Origin: Saussurea involucrata | Lineage: Eukaryota > Streptophyta > Magnoliopsida > Asterales > Asteraceae | Direction of reading: 5' to 3' | Length of the DNA stretch: 64,000 nucleotides | NCBI GenBank assembly: GCA_033807775.1 | Contig: JAWVWS010001045.1 | Location: 1-64,000, forward strand | Shown here: in pieces, positions 21,080 to 32,951 of the stretch | How the letters are laid out: each line of letters starts with the position of its first letter | Numbering within the stretch: the first letter of the stretch is position 1 | Position numbers and translations under genes: made by a program | The notes under the pieces: generated by a model | Told to the model about the DNA's origin: nothing | The model's database searches: none | Seen by the model: only the letters and a program-made list of their open reading frames with translations

Positions 21080-21338
21080 GGTATACCGCGAAGATAGAGC
21101 CGGTATACCGCGGGTACATATTGGCCGGTATACCGCGGGTGTTCAGCCGGTATACCGCGGCAGGCTCCGTGTGCATCTCTGATTGGTTGCAAGTACTTTT
21201 TCTGACGGCGGTATACCGCGAGTCCTAGCCGGTATACCGCGGGTACGTATTCCAGAAGTCAACTTTGCATGAGAGCCGTTGTGTGTCAGTGTCCTTTTTA
21301 CTGCACGGTATACCGCGTGCATTTGGCGGTATACCGCG
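21080..21338 (+). promoter_or_regulatory. Cluster of eight GGTATACCGCG motifs in 3' LTR
   Basis: The same eight motifs as in the 5' LTR, each 3,959 bp further on, with no change in sequence or spacing. Confidence 0.7.
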
Positions 21339-21364
21339 CCTCATATATCCGTTGGAGATGCTGA

Positions 21365-21373
21365 TATATAAAG
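21365..21373 (+). promoter_or_regulatory. TATA box copy in 3' LTR
   Basis: TATATAAAG, counterpart of 17406-17414. If active it would read out into the satellite array. Confidence 0.5.
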
Positions 21374-21946
21374 AAGCATGCTGGTGATGAAGAAGGTAGA
21401 CCAGACAATACAGATACAACCAACACCATCACTGCTCATCTGATCTCTCTCATTTATAATATATATATTTTATAAAACCTTTTTTATAAAATATCCAAGT
21501 GTGATTATTATACAAGAGTGATTACCCATTGTGAGTTATACTCCTCTTGTAAGTATTTGAATAACGGGTGTGTGATCCTGTTTATCTCATAGCAGAGGCT
21601 TGAGAAACTATTACAAATTCCTTTGTATTTGGTTTGTGTTCTACCGTAAAGAATACATTTATTGGATCGTGTCGAGAAGTGTCTCGGCTGCTGGTTTATC
21701 ACAGTTGGTGGTAAATCAGTAAATCTCTGTGTCAAGTATCTCTATCCCTTATCTCTTTATTTATTCCGCTGTGCTTTATTATATTTGTTTATATAAACTG
21801 CTTTGCATTTATATTTATTTATATAATCTCTGTGTATTTGTTTATATTTACACTCTTCTTTATTATTTGTATACTCTGATTTATTTTTACTGTTTCAGTA
21901 CTGTATTTATTTATAAAAGAATTTTTGAAAGTAAAAGATTTTAAAT

Positions 21947-21970
21947 ACAACCTTTCCCCCCCTAGGTTGT
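21947..21970 (+). other. C-rich hairpin at the end of the 3' LTR
   Basis: Counterpart of the 17988-18011 hairpin: 7-bp ACAACCT/AGGTTGT stem and a C-rich loop, 6 bp from the element end. Confidence 0.5.
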
Positions 21971-21976
21971 CTAACA

Positions 21977-21981
21977 AGGTG
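21977..21981 (+). other. Target-site duplication, right copy (AGGTG)
   Basis: Matches 16803-16807. Removing the element and one copy restores a 569-bp monomer (16423 to 22165), confirming the boundaries. Confidence 0.97.
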
Positions 21982-24900
21982 TATAATATATCGATGGAAA
22001 GCTCTCTGTGTCTAGAACAACTTTCTAGTTTACAACGAGATCTAATTGCGACTTTAAGGGGCTCGAAATAATGTATTTCCAAAACTGGTCATGTTAAAAC
22101 GAGTTTTGCGCACTGTTTTTGTAAAATTCATATAAAATTGGTCATTGATCCAAAAAATATGCATTTTAGACGATTAGATTCCTAAGAAATAGTAGTGAGT
22201 TTTTAATTTAGATGTCAAATCTTAATTTGTTCTCTAAATATGGGTAAATCGTCAAAACGCTTGTATGACGGAAGCTGTAACTTTTGAAAGTTGTTTTCTA
22301 CTAAAAACTAGGGGTGAGCATCGGTCGGGTCGGGTCGGGCCGAAAAACCCCCATCCCGATCGGGTTTTGGGTGGACAAAACAGGCCCCGAAACCCTTCCT
22401 AAGTAAAGTTCGAGTTTCGGACTTTGGGTCTAATCGGTTTTCGGGTTCATCGGGTCGGGTTCATCGGGTTTCGGACTTAGATCTAAGCATAAAGTTCTGT
22501 TTGTTGAAAAATCCGTATCAAATCACTCACTCATTGGTCTGATTGAGGTGTATAATATATCGATGGAAAGCTCTCTGTGTCTAGAACAACTTTCTAGTTT
22601 ACAACGAGATCTAATTGCGACTTTAAGGGGCTCGAAATAATGTATTTCCAAAACTGGTCATGTTAAAACGAGTTTTGCGCACTGTTTTTGTAAAATTCAT
22701 ATAAAATTGGTCATTGATCCAAAAAATATGCATTTTAGACGATTAGATTCCTAAGAAATAGTAGTACGTTTTTAATTTAGATGTCAAATCTTAATTTGTT
22801 CTCTAAATATGGGTAAATCGTCAAAACGCTTGTAGGACGGAAGCTGTAACTTTTGAAAGTTGTTTTCTACTAAAAACTAGGGGTGAGCATCGGTCGGGTC
22901 GGGTCGGGCCGAAAAACCCCCATCCCGATCGGGTTTTGGGTGGACAAAACAGGCCCCGAAACCCTTCCTAAGTAAAGTTCGAGTTTCGGACTTTGGGTCT
23001 AATCGGTTTTCGGGTTCATCGGGTCGGGTTCATCGGGTTTCGAACTTAGATCTAAGCATAAAGTTCTGTTTGTTGAAAAATCCGTATAAAATCACTCACT
23101 CATTGGTCTGATTGAGGTGTATAATATATCGATGGAAATCTCTCTGTGTCTAGAACAACTTTCTAGTTTACAACGAGATCTAATTGCGACTTTAAGGGGC
23201 TCGAAATAATGTATTTCCAAAACTGGTCATGTTAAAACGAGTTTTGCGCACTGTTTTTGTAAAATTCATATAAAATTGGTCATTGATCCAAAAAATATGC
23301 ATTTTAGACGATTAGATTCCTAAGAAATAGTAGTACGTTTTTAATTTAGATGTCAAATCTTAATTTGTTCTCTAAGTATGGGTAAATCGTCAAAACGCTT
23401 GTAGGACGGAAGCTGTAACTTTTCAAAGTTGTTTTCTACTAAAAACTAGGGGTGAGCATCGGTCGGGTCGGGTCGGGCCGAAAAACCCCCATCCCGATCG
23501 GGTTTTGGGTGGACAAAACAGGCCCCGAAACCCTTCCTAAGTAAAGTTCGAGTTTCATACTTTGGGTCTAATCGGTTTTCGGGTTCATCGGGTCGGGTTC
23601 ATCGGGTTTCAGACTTAGATCTAAGCATAAAGTTCTGTTTGTTGAAAAATCCGTATAAAATCACTCACTCATTGGTCTGATTGAGGTGTATAATATATCG
23701 ATGGAAAGCTCTCTGTGTCTAGAACAACTTTCTAGTTTACAACGAGATCTAATTGCGACTTTAAGGGGCTCGAAATAATGTATTTCCAAAACTGGTCATG
23801 TTAAAACGAGTTTTGCGCACTGTTTTTGTAAAATTCATATAAAATTGGTCATTGATCCAAAAAATATGCATTTTAGACGATTAGATTCCTAAGAAATAGT
23901 AGTACGTTTTTAATTTAGATGTCAAATCTTAATTTGTTCTCTAAATATGGGTAAATCGTCAAAACGCTTGTATGACGGAAGCTGTAACTTTTGAAAGTTG
24001 TTTTCTACTAAAAACTAGGGGTGAGCATCGGTCGGGTCGGGTCGGGCCAAAAAACCCCCATCCCGATCGGGTTTTGGATGGACAAAACAGGCCCCGAAAC
24101 CCTTCCTAAGTAAAGTTCGAGTTTCGGACTTTGGGTCTAATCGGTTTTCGGGTTCATCGGGTCGGGTTCATCGGGTTTCGGACTTAGATCTAAGCATAAA
24201 GTTCTGTTTGTTGAAAAATCCGTATAAAATCACTCACTCATTGGTCTGATTGAGGTGTATAATATATCGATGGAAATCTCTCTGTGTCTAGAACAACTTT
24301 CTAGTTTACAACGAGAAATAATTGCGACTTTAAGGGGCTCGAAATAATGTATTTCCAAAACTGGTCATGTTAAAACGAGTTTTGCGCACTGTTTTTGTAA
24401 AATTCATATAAAATTGGTCATTGATCCAAAAAATATGCATTTTAGACGATTAGATTCCTAAGAAATAGTAGTACGTTTTTAATTTAGATGTCAAATCTTA
24501 ATTTGTTCTCTAAATATGGGTAAATCGTCAAAACGCTTGTAGGACGGAAGCTGTAACTTTTGAAAGTTGTTTTCTACTAAAAACTAGGGGTGAGCATCGG
24601 TCGGGTCGGGTCGGGCCGAAAAACCCCCATCCCGATCGGGTTTTGGGTGGACAAAACAGGCCCCGAAACCCTTCCTAAGTAAAGTTCGAGTTTCGGACTT
24701 TGGGTCTAATCGGTTTTCGGGTTCATCGGGTCGGGTTCATCGGGTTTCAGACTTAGATCTAAGCATAAAGTTCTGTTTGTTGAAAAATCCGTATAAAATC
24801 ACTCACTCATTGGTCTGATTGAGGTGTATAATATATCGATGGAAAGCTCTCTGTGTCTAGAACAACTGTCTAGTTTACAACGAGATCTAATTGCGACTTT

Positions 24901-27840
24901 AAGGGGCTCGAAATAATGTATTTCCAAAACTTGTCATGTTAAAATGGGTTTTACGCACTGTTTTTGGAAAATTCATATAAAATTGGTCATTGATCCAAAA
25001 AATATGCATTTTAGACGATTAGATTCCTAAGAAAAAGTAGTACGTTTTTAATTTAGATGTCAAATCTTAATTTGTTCTCTAAGTATGGGTAAATCGTCAA
25101 AACGCTTGTAGGACGGAAGCTGTAACTTTTCAAAGTTGTTTTCTACTAAAAACTAGGGGTGAGCATCGGTCGGGTCGGGTCGTGCCGAAAAACCCCCATC
25201 CCGATCGGGTTTTGGGTGGGCAAAACAGGCCCCGAAACCCTTCCTAAGTAAAGTTCGAGTTTCGGACTTTGGGTCTAATCGGTTTTCGGGTTCATCGGGT
25301 CGGGTTCATCGGGTTTCGGACTTAGATCTAAGCATAAAGTTCTGTTTGTTGAAAAATCCGTATAAAATCACTCACTCATTGGTCTGATTGAGGTGTATAA
25401 TATATCGATGGAAAGCTCTCTGTGTCTAGAACAACTTTCTAGTTTACAACGAGATCTAATTGCGACTTTAAGGGGCTCGAAATAATGTATTTCCAAAACT
25501 GGTCATGTTAAAACGGGTTTTGCGCACTGTTTTTGTAAAATTCATATAAAATTGGTCATTGATCCAAAAAATATGCATTTTAGACGATTAGATTCCTAAG
25601 AAATAGTAGTACGTTTTTAATTTAGATGTCAAATCTTAATTTGTTCTCTAAGTATGTGTAAATCGTCAAAACGCTTGTGGGACGAAAGCTGTAACTTTTC
25701 AAAGTTGTTTTCTACTAAAAACTAGGGGTGAGCATCGGTCGGGTCGGGTCGGACCGAAAAACCCCCATCCCGATCGGGTTTTGGTGGACAAAACAGGCCC
25801 CGAAACCCTTCCTAAGTAAAGTTCGAGTTTCGTACTTTGGGTCTAATCGGTTTTCGGGTTCATCGGGTTTCGGACTTAGATCTAAGCATAAAGTTCTGTT
25901 TGTTGAAAAATCCGTATAAAATCACTCACTCATTGGTCTGATTGAGGTGTATAATATATCGATGGAAAGCTCTCTGTGTCTAGAACAACTTTCTAGTTTA
26001 CAACGAGATCTAATTGCGACTTTAAGGGGCTCGAAATAATGTATTTCCAAAACTGGTCATGTTAAAACGAGTTTTGCGCACTGTTTTTGTAAAATTCATA
26101 TAAAATTGGTCATTGATCCAAAAAATATGCATTTTAGACGATTAGATTCCTAAGAAATAGTAGTACGTTTTTAATTTAGATGTCAAATCTTAATTTGTTC
26201 TCTACATATGGGTAAATCGTCAAAACGCTTGTAGGACGGAAACTGTAACTTTTCAAAGTTGTTTTCTACTAAAAACTAGGGGTGAGCATCGGTCGGGTCG
26301 GGTCGGGCCAAAAAACCCCCATCCCGATCGGGTTTTGGGTGGACAAAACAGGCCCCGAAACCCTTCCTAAGTAAAGTTCGAGTTTCGGACTTTGGGTCTA
26401 ATCGGTTTTCGGGTTCATCGGGTCGGGTTCATTGGGTTTCGGACTTAGATCTAAGCATAAAGTTCTGTTTGTTGAAAAATCCGTATAAAATCACTCACTC
26501 ATTTGTCTGATTGAGGTGTATAATATATCGATGGAAATCTCTCTGTGTCTAGAACAACTTTCTAGTTTACAACGAGATCTAATTGCGACTTTAAGGGGCT
26601 CGAAATAATGTATTTCCAAAACTGGTCATGTTAAAACGGGTTTTGCGCACTGTTTTTGTAAAATTCATATAAAATTGGTCATTGATCCAAAAAATATGCA
26701 TTTTAGATGATTAGATTCCTAAGAAATAGTAGTACGTTTTTAATTTAGATGTAAAATCTTAATTTGTTCTCTAAGTATGGGTAAATCGTCAAAACGCTTG
26801 TAGGACGGAAGCTGTAACTTTTCAAAGTTGTTTTCCACTAAAAACTAGGGGTGAGCATCGGTCGGGTCGGGTCGGGCCGAAAAACCCCCATCCCGATCGG
26901 GTTTTGGGTGGACAAAACAGGCCCCGAAACCCTTCCTAAGTAAAGTTAGAGTTTCGGACTTTGGGTCTAATCGGTTTTCGGGTTCATCGGGTCGGGTTCA
27001 TCGGGTTTCGGACTTAGATCTAAGCATAAAGTTCTTTTTGTTGAAAAATCCGTATAAAATCACTCACTCATTGGTCTGATTGAGGTGTATAATATATCGA
27101 TGGAAAGCTCTCTGTGTCTAGAACAACTTTCTAGTTTACAACGAGATCTAATTGCGACTTTAAGGGGCTCGAAATAATGTATTTCCAAAACTGGTCATGT
27201 TAAAACGGGTTTTGCGCATTGTTTTTGTAAAATTCATATAAAATTGGTCATTGATCCAAAAAATATGCATTTTAGACGATTAGATTCCTAAGAAATAGTA
27301 GTACGTTTTTAATTTAGATGTCAAATCTTAATTTGTTCTCTAAGTATGGGTAAATCGTCAAAACGCTTGTAGGACGAAAGCTGTAACTTTTCAAAGTTGT
27401 TTTCTACTAAAAACTAGGGGTGAGCATCGGTCGGGTCGGGTCGGGCCGAAAAACCCCCATCCCGATCGGGTTTTGGGTGGACAAAACAGGCCCCGAAACC
27501 CTTCCTAAGTAAAGTTCGAGTTTCGGACTTTGGGTCTAATCGGTTTTCGGGTTCATCGGGTCGGGTTCATCGGGTTTCGGACTTAGATCTAAGCATAAAG
27601 TTCTGTTTGTTGAAAAATCCGTATAAAATCACTCACTCATTGGTCTGATTGAGGTGTATAATATATCGATGGAAATCTCTCTGTGTCTAGAACAACTTTC
27701 TAGTTTACAACGAGATCTAATTGCGACTTTAAGGGGCTCGAAATAATGTATTTCCAAAACTGGTCATGTTAAAACGGGTTTTGCACACAGTTTTTTTAAA
27801 ATTCATATAAAATTGGTCATTGATCCAAAAAATATGCATT

Positions 27841-30800
27841 TTAGACGATTAGATTCCTAAGAAATAGTAGTACGTTTTTTATTTAGATGTCAAATCTTAA
27901 TTTGTTCTCTAAGTATGGGTAAATCGTCAAAACGCTTGTAGGACGGAAGCTGTAACTTTTCAAAGTTGTTTTCTACTAAAAACTAGGGGTGAGCATCGGT
28001 CGGGTCGGGTCGGGCAAAAAAACCCCCATCCCGATCGGGTTTTGGGTGGACAAAACAGGCCCCGAAACCCTTCCTAAGTAAAGTTCGAGTTTCGGACTTT
28101 GGGTCTAATCGGTTTTCGGGTTCATCGGGTCGGGTTCATCGGGTTTCAGACTTAGATCTAAGCATAAAGTTCTGTTTGTTGAAAAATCCGTATAAAATCA
28201 CTCACTCATTGGTCTGATTGAGGTGTGTAATATATCGATGGAAAGCTCTCTGTGTCTAGAACAACTTTCTAGTTTACAACGAGATCTAATTGCGACTTTA
28301 AGGGGCTCGAAATAATGTATTTCCAAAACTGGTCATGTCAAAATGGGTTTTGCGCACTATTTTTTTGTAAAATTCATATAAAATTGGTCATTGATCCAAA
28401 AAATATGCATTTTAGACGATTAGATTCCTAAGAAGTAGTAGTACGTTTTTAATTTAGATGTCAAATCTTAATTTGTTCTCTAAGTATGGGTAAATCGTCA
28501 AAACGCTTGTAGGACGGAAGCTGTAACTTTTCAAAGTTGTTTTCTACTAAAAACTAGGGGTGAGCATCTGTCGGGTCGGGTCGGGCCGAAAAACCCCCAT
28601 CCCGATCGGGTTTTGGGTGGGCAAAACAGGCCCCGAAACCCTTCCTAAGTAAAGTTCGAGTTTCGGACTTTGGGTCTAATCGGTTTTCGGGTTCATCGGG
28701 TTTCGGACTTAGATCTAAGCATAAAGTTCTGTTTGTTGAAAAATCCGTATAAAATCACTCACTCATTGGTCTGATTGAGGTGTATAATATATCGATGGAA
28801 AACACTCTGTGTCTAGAACAACTTTCTAGTTTACAACGAGATCTAATTGCGACTTTAAGGGGCTCGAAATAATGTATTTCCAAAACTGGTCATGTTAAAA
28901 CGGGTTTTGCGCACTGTTTTTGTAAAATTCATATAAAATTGGTCATTGATCCAAAAAATATGTATTTTAGACGATTAGATTCCTAAGAAATAGTAGTACG
29001 TTTTTAATTTAGATGTCAAATCTTAATTTGTTCTCTAAGTATGGGTAAATCGTCAAAACGCTTGTAGGACGGAAGCTGTAACTTTTCAAAGTTGTTTTCT
29101 ACTAAAAACTAGGGGTGAGCATCGGTCGGGTCGGGTCGGACCGAAAAACCCCCATCCCGATCGGGTTTTGGGTGGACAAAACAGGCCCCGAAACCCTTCC
29201 TAAGTAAAGTTCGAGTTTCGTACTTTGGGTCTAATCGGTTTTCGGGTTCATCGGGTCGGGTTCATCGGGTTTCAGACTTAGATCTAAGCATAAAGTTCTG
29301 TTTGTTGAAAAATCCGTATAAAATCACTCACTCATTGGTCTGATTGAGGTGTATAATATATCGATGGAAAGCTCTCTGTGTCTAGAACAACTTTCTAGTT
29401 TACAACGAGATCTAATTGCGACTTTAAGGGGCTCGAAATAATGTATTTCCAAAATTGGTCATGTTAAAACTAGTTTTGCGCACTGTTTTTGTAAAATTCA
29501 TATAAAATTGGTCATTGATCCAAAAAATATGCATTTTAGACGATTAGATTCCTAAGAAATAGTAGTACGTTTTTAATTTAGATGTCAAATCTTAATTTGT
29601 TCTCTAAGTATGGGTAAATCGTCAAAACGCTTGTAGGACGGAAGCTGTAACTTTTCAAAGTTGTTTTCTACTAAAAACTAGGGGTGAGCATCGGTCGGGT
29701 CGGGTCGGGACGAAAAACCCCCATCCCGATCGGGTTTTGGGTGGACAAAACAGGCCCCGAAACCCTTCCTAAGTAAAGTTCGAGTTTCGTACTTTGGGTC
29801 TAATCGGTTTTCGGGTTCATCGGGTCGGGTTCATCGGGTTTCAGACTTAGATCTAAGCATAAAGTTCTGTTTGTTGAAAAATCCGTATAAAATCACTCAC
29901 TCATTGGTCTGATTGAGGTGTATAATATATCGATGGAAAGCTCTCTGTGTCTAGAACAACTTTCTAGTTTACAACGAGATCTAATTGCGAATTTAAGGGG
30001 TTCGAAATAATGTATTTCCAAAACTGGTCATGTTAAAACGAGTTTTGCGCACTGTTTTTGTAAAATTCATATAAAATTGGTCATTGATCCAAAAAATATG
30101 CATTTTAGACGATTAGATTCCTAAGAAATAGTAGTACGTTTTTAATTTAGATGTCAAATCTTAATTTGTTCTCTAAATATGGGTAAATCGTCAAAACGCT
30201 TGTAGGACGGAAGCTGTAACTTTTGAAAGTTGTTTTCTACTAAAAACTAGGGGTGAGCATCGGTCGGGTCGGGTCGGGCCGAAAAACCCCCATCCCGATC
30301 GGGTTTTGGGTGGACAAAACAGGCCCCGAAACCCTTCCTAAGTAAAGTTCGAGTTTCGGACTTTGGGTCTAATCGGTTTTCGGGTTCATCGGGTCAGGTT
30401 CATCGGGTTTCGGACTTAGATCTAAGCATAAAGTTCTGTTTGTTGAAAAATCCGTATAAAATCACTCACTCATTGGTCTGATTGAGGTGTATAATATATC
30501 GATGGAAAGCTCTCTGTGTCTAGAACAACCTTCTAGTTTACAACGAGATCTAATTGCGACTTTAAGGGGCTCGAAATAATGTATTTCCAAAACTGGTCAT
30601 GTTAAAACGGGTTTTGCGCATTGTTTTTGTAAAATTCATATAAAATTGGTCATTGATCCAAAAAATATGCATTTTAGACGATTAGATTCCTAAGAAATAG
30701 TAGTACGTTTTTAATTTAGATGTCAAATCTTAATTTGTTCTCTAAGTATGGGTAAATCGTCAAAACGCTTGTAGGACGAAAGCTGTAACTTTTCAAAGTT

Positions 30801-31242
30801 GTTTTCTACTAAAAACTAGGGGTGAGCATCGGTCGGGTCGGGTCGGGCCGAAAAACCCCCATCCCGATCGGGTTTTGGCTGGACAAAACAGGCCCCGAAA
30901 CCCTTCCTAAGTAAAGTTCGAGTTTCGGACTTTGGGTCTAATCGGTTTTTGGGTTCATCAGGTCGGGTTCATCGGGTTTCGGACTTAGATCTAAGCATAA
31001 AGTTCTGTTTGTTGAAAAATCCGTATAAAATCACTCACTCATTGGTCTGATTGAGGTGTATAATAAATCGATGGAAATCTCTCTGTGTCTAGAACAACTT
31101 TCTAGTTTACAACGAGATCTAATTGCGACTTTAAGGGGCTCGAAATAATGTATTTCCAAAACTGGTCATGTTAAAACGGGTTTTGCGCACTGTTTTTTTA
31201 AAATTCATATAAAATTGGTCATTGATCCAAAAAATATGCATT
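27841..31242 (+). repeat. Six-monomer duplicated block, copy 1
   Basis: Monomers at 27841, 28412, 28967, 29536, 30105 and 30674. Ordered markers: TTTTTTATTTAG with CGGGCAAAAAAAC and a CTATTTTTTTG tail; CATCTGTCGGG with GTGGGCAAAAC and the 14-bp deletion; TTTCGTACTTTG; CGGGACGAAAA with GCGAATTTAAGGGGTTCG; CTAAATATGG with TTTTGAAAG and GGGTCAGG; GACGAAAGC with TTTTGGCTGG. The same order recurs at 32381-35768. Confidence 0.85.
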
Positions 31243-32951
31243 TTAGACGATTAGATTCCTAAGAAATAGTAGTACGTTTTTTATTTAGATGTCAAATCTT
31301 AATTTGTTCTCTAAATATGGGTAAATCGTCAAAACGCTTGTAGGACGGAAGCTGTAACTTTTCAAAGTTGTTTTCTACTAAAAACTAGGGGTGAGCATCG
31401 GTCGGGTCGGGTCGGGCCGAAAAACCCCCATCCCGATCGGGTTTTGGGTGGACAAAACAGGCCCCGAAACCCTTCCTAAGTAAAGTTCGAGTTTCGGACT
31501 TTGGGTCTAATCGGTTTTCGGGTTCATCGGGTCAGGTTCATCGGGTTTCGGACTTAGATCTAAGCATAAAGTTCTGTTTGTTGAAAAATCCGTATAAAAT
31601 CACTCACTCATTGGTCTGATTGTGGTGTATAATATATCGATGGAAAGCTCTCTGTGTCTAGAACAACTTTCTAGTTTACAACGAGATCTAATTGCGACTT
31701 TAAGGGGCTCGAAATAATGTATTTCCAAAACTGGTCATGTTAAAACGGGTTTTGCGCATTGTTTTTGTAAAATTCATATAAAATTGGTCATTGATCCAAA
31801 AAATATGCATTTTAGACGATTAGATTCCTAAGAAATAGTAGTACGTTTTTAATTTAGATGTCAAATCTTAATTTGTTCTCTAAGTATGGGTAAATCGTCA
31901 AAACGCTTGTAGGACGAAAGCTGTAACTTTTCAAAGTTGTTTTCTACTAAAAACTAGGGGTGAGCATCGGTCGGGTCGGGTCGGGCCGAAAAACCCCCAT
32001 CCCGATCGGGTTTTGGCTGGACAAAACAGGCCCCGAAACCCTTCCTAAGTAAAGTTCGAGTTTCGGACTTTGGGTCTAATCGGTTTTCGGGTTCATCGGG
32101 TCGGGTTCATCGGGTTTCGGACTTAGATCTAAGCATAAAGTTCTGTTTGTTGAAAAATCCGTATAAAATCACTCACTCATTGGTCTGATTGAGGTGTATA
32201 ATATATCGATAGAAATCTCTCTGTGTCTAGAACAACTTTCTAGTTTACAACGAGATCTAATTGCGACTTTAAGGGGCTCGAAATAATGTATTTCCAAAAC
32301 TGGTCATGTTAAAACGGGTTTTGCGCACTGTTTTTTTAAAATTCATATAAAATTGGTCATTGATCCAAAAAATATGCATTTTAGACGATTAGATTCCTAA
32401 GAAATAGTAGTACGTTTTTTATTTAGATGTCAAATCTTAATTTGTTCTCTAAGTATGGGTAAATCGTCAAAACGCTTGTAGGACGGAAGCTGTAACTTTT
32501 CAAAGTTGTTTTCTACTAAAAACTAGGGGTGAGCATCGGTCGGGTCGGGTCGGGCAAAAAAAACCCCATCCCGATCGGGTTTTGGGTGGACAAAACAGGC
32601 CCCGAAACCCTTCCTAAGTAAAGTTCGAGTTTCGGACTTTGGGTCTAATCGGTTTTCGGGTTCATCGGGTCGGGTTCATCGGGTTTCAGACTTAGATCTA
32701 AGCATAAAGTTCTGTTTGTTGAAAAATCCGTATAAAATCACTCACTCATTGGTCTGATTGAGGTGTATAATATATCGATGGAAAGCTCTCTGTGTCTAGA
32801 ACAACTTTCTAGTTTACAACGAGATCTAATTGCGACTTTAAGGGGCTCGAAATAATGTATTTCCAAAACTGGTCATGTTAAAATGGGTTTTGCGCACTAT
32901 TTTTTTGTAAAATTCATATAAAATTGGTCATTGATCCAAAAAATATGCATT
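30674..32951 (+). repeat. Dimeric repeat nested between the duplicated blocks
   Basis: The monomers at 30674 and 31812 both carry GACGAAAGC and TTTTGGCTGG. Those at 31243 and 32381 both carry TTTTTTATTTAG. The pattern is a two-monomer unit (1,138 bp) present twice, which explains why the larger blocks are eight rather than six monomers apart. Confidence 0.7.

Larger units (their letters stand above)
16808..21976 (+). mobile_element. Gag-only non-autonomous Copia (probable Sirevirus) LTR retrotransposon
   Basis: Complete element: two 1,210-bp LTRs, 5-bp target duplication, primer-binding site, one Gag ORF, and polypurine tracts. No pol domain is present: only 785 bp separate the gag stop from the 3' LTR, and no open frame there resembles protease, integrase, reverse transcriptase or RNase H. 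The reasons for placing it near Sireviruses are the long Gag with a region after the zinc knuckle that is rich in coiled coil, the several GGGGGAG tracts upstream of the 3' LTR, and the repeated CG-rich palindromic motif in the LTR. Gag-only plant elements are known (TR-GAG type). Movement would need reverse transcriptase and integrase from a related autonomous copy. The LTRs differ at 2 of 1,210 sites, so the insertion is recent. Confidence 0.93.
20767..21976 (+). repeat. 3' LTR (1,210 bp)
   Basis: Same length and sequence as the 5' LTR except C at 21432 and C at 21769. It ends CTAACA directly before AGGTG. It would supply the poly(A) end of the genomic RNA; I could not place a convincing polyadenylation signal. 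Confidence 0.97.
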
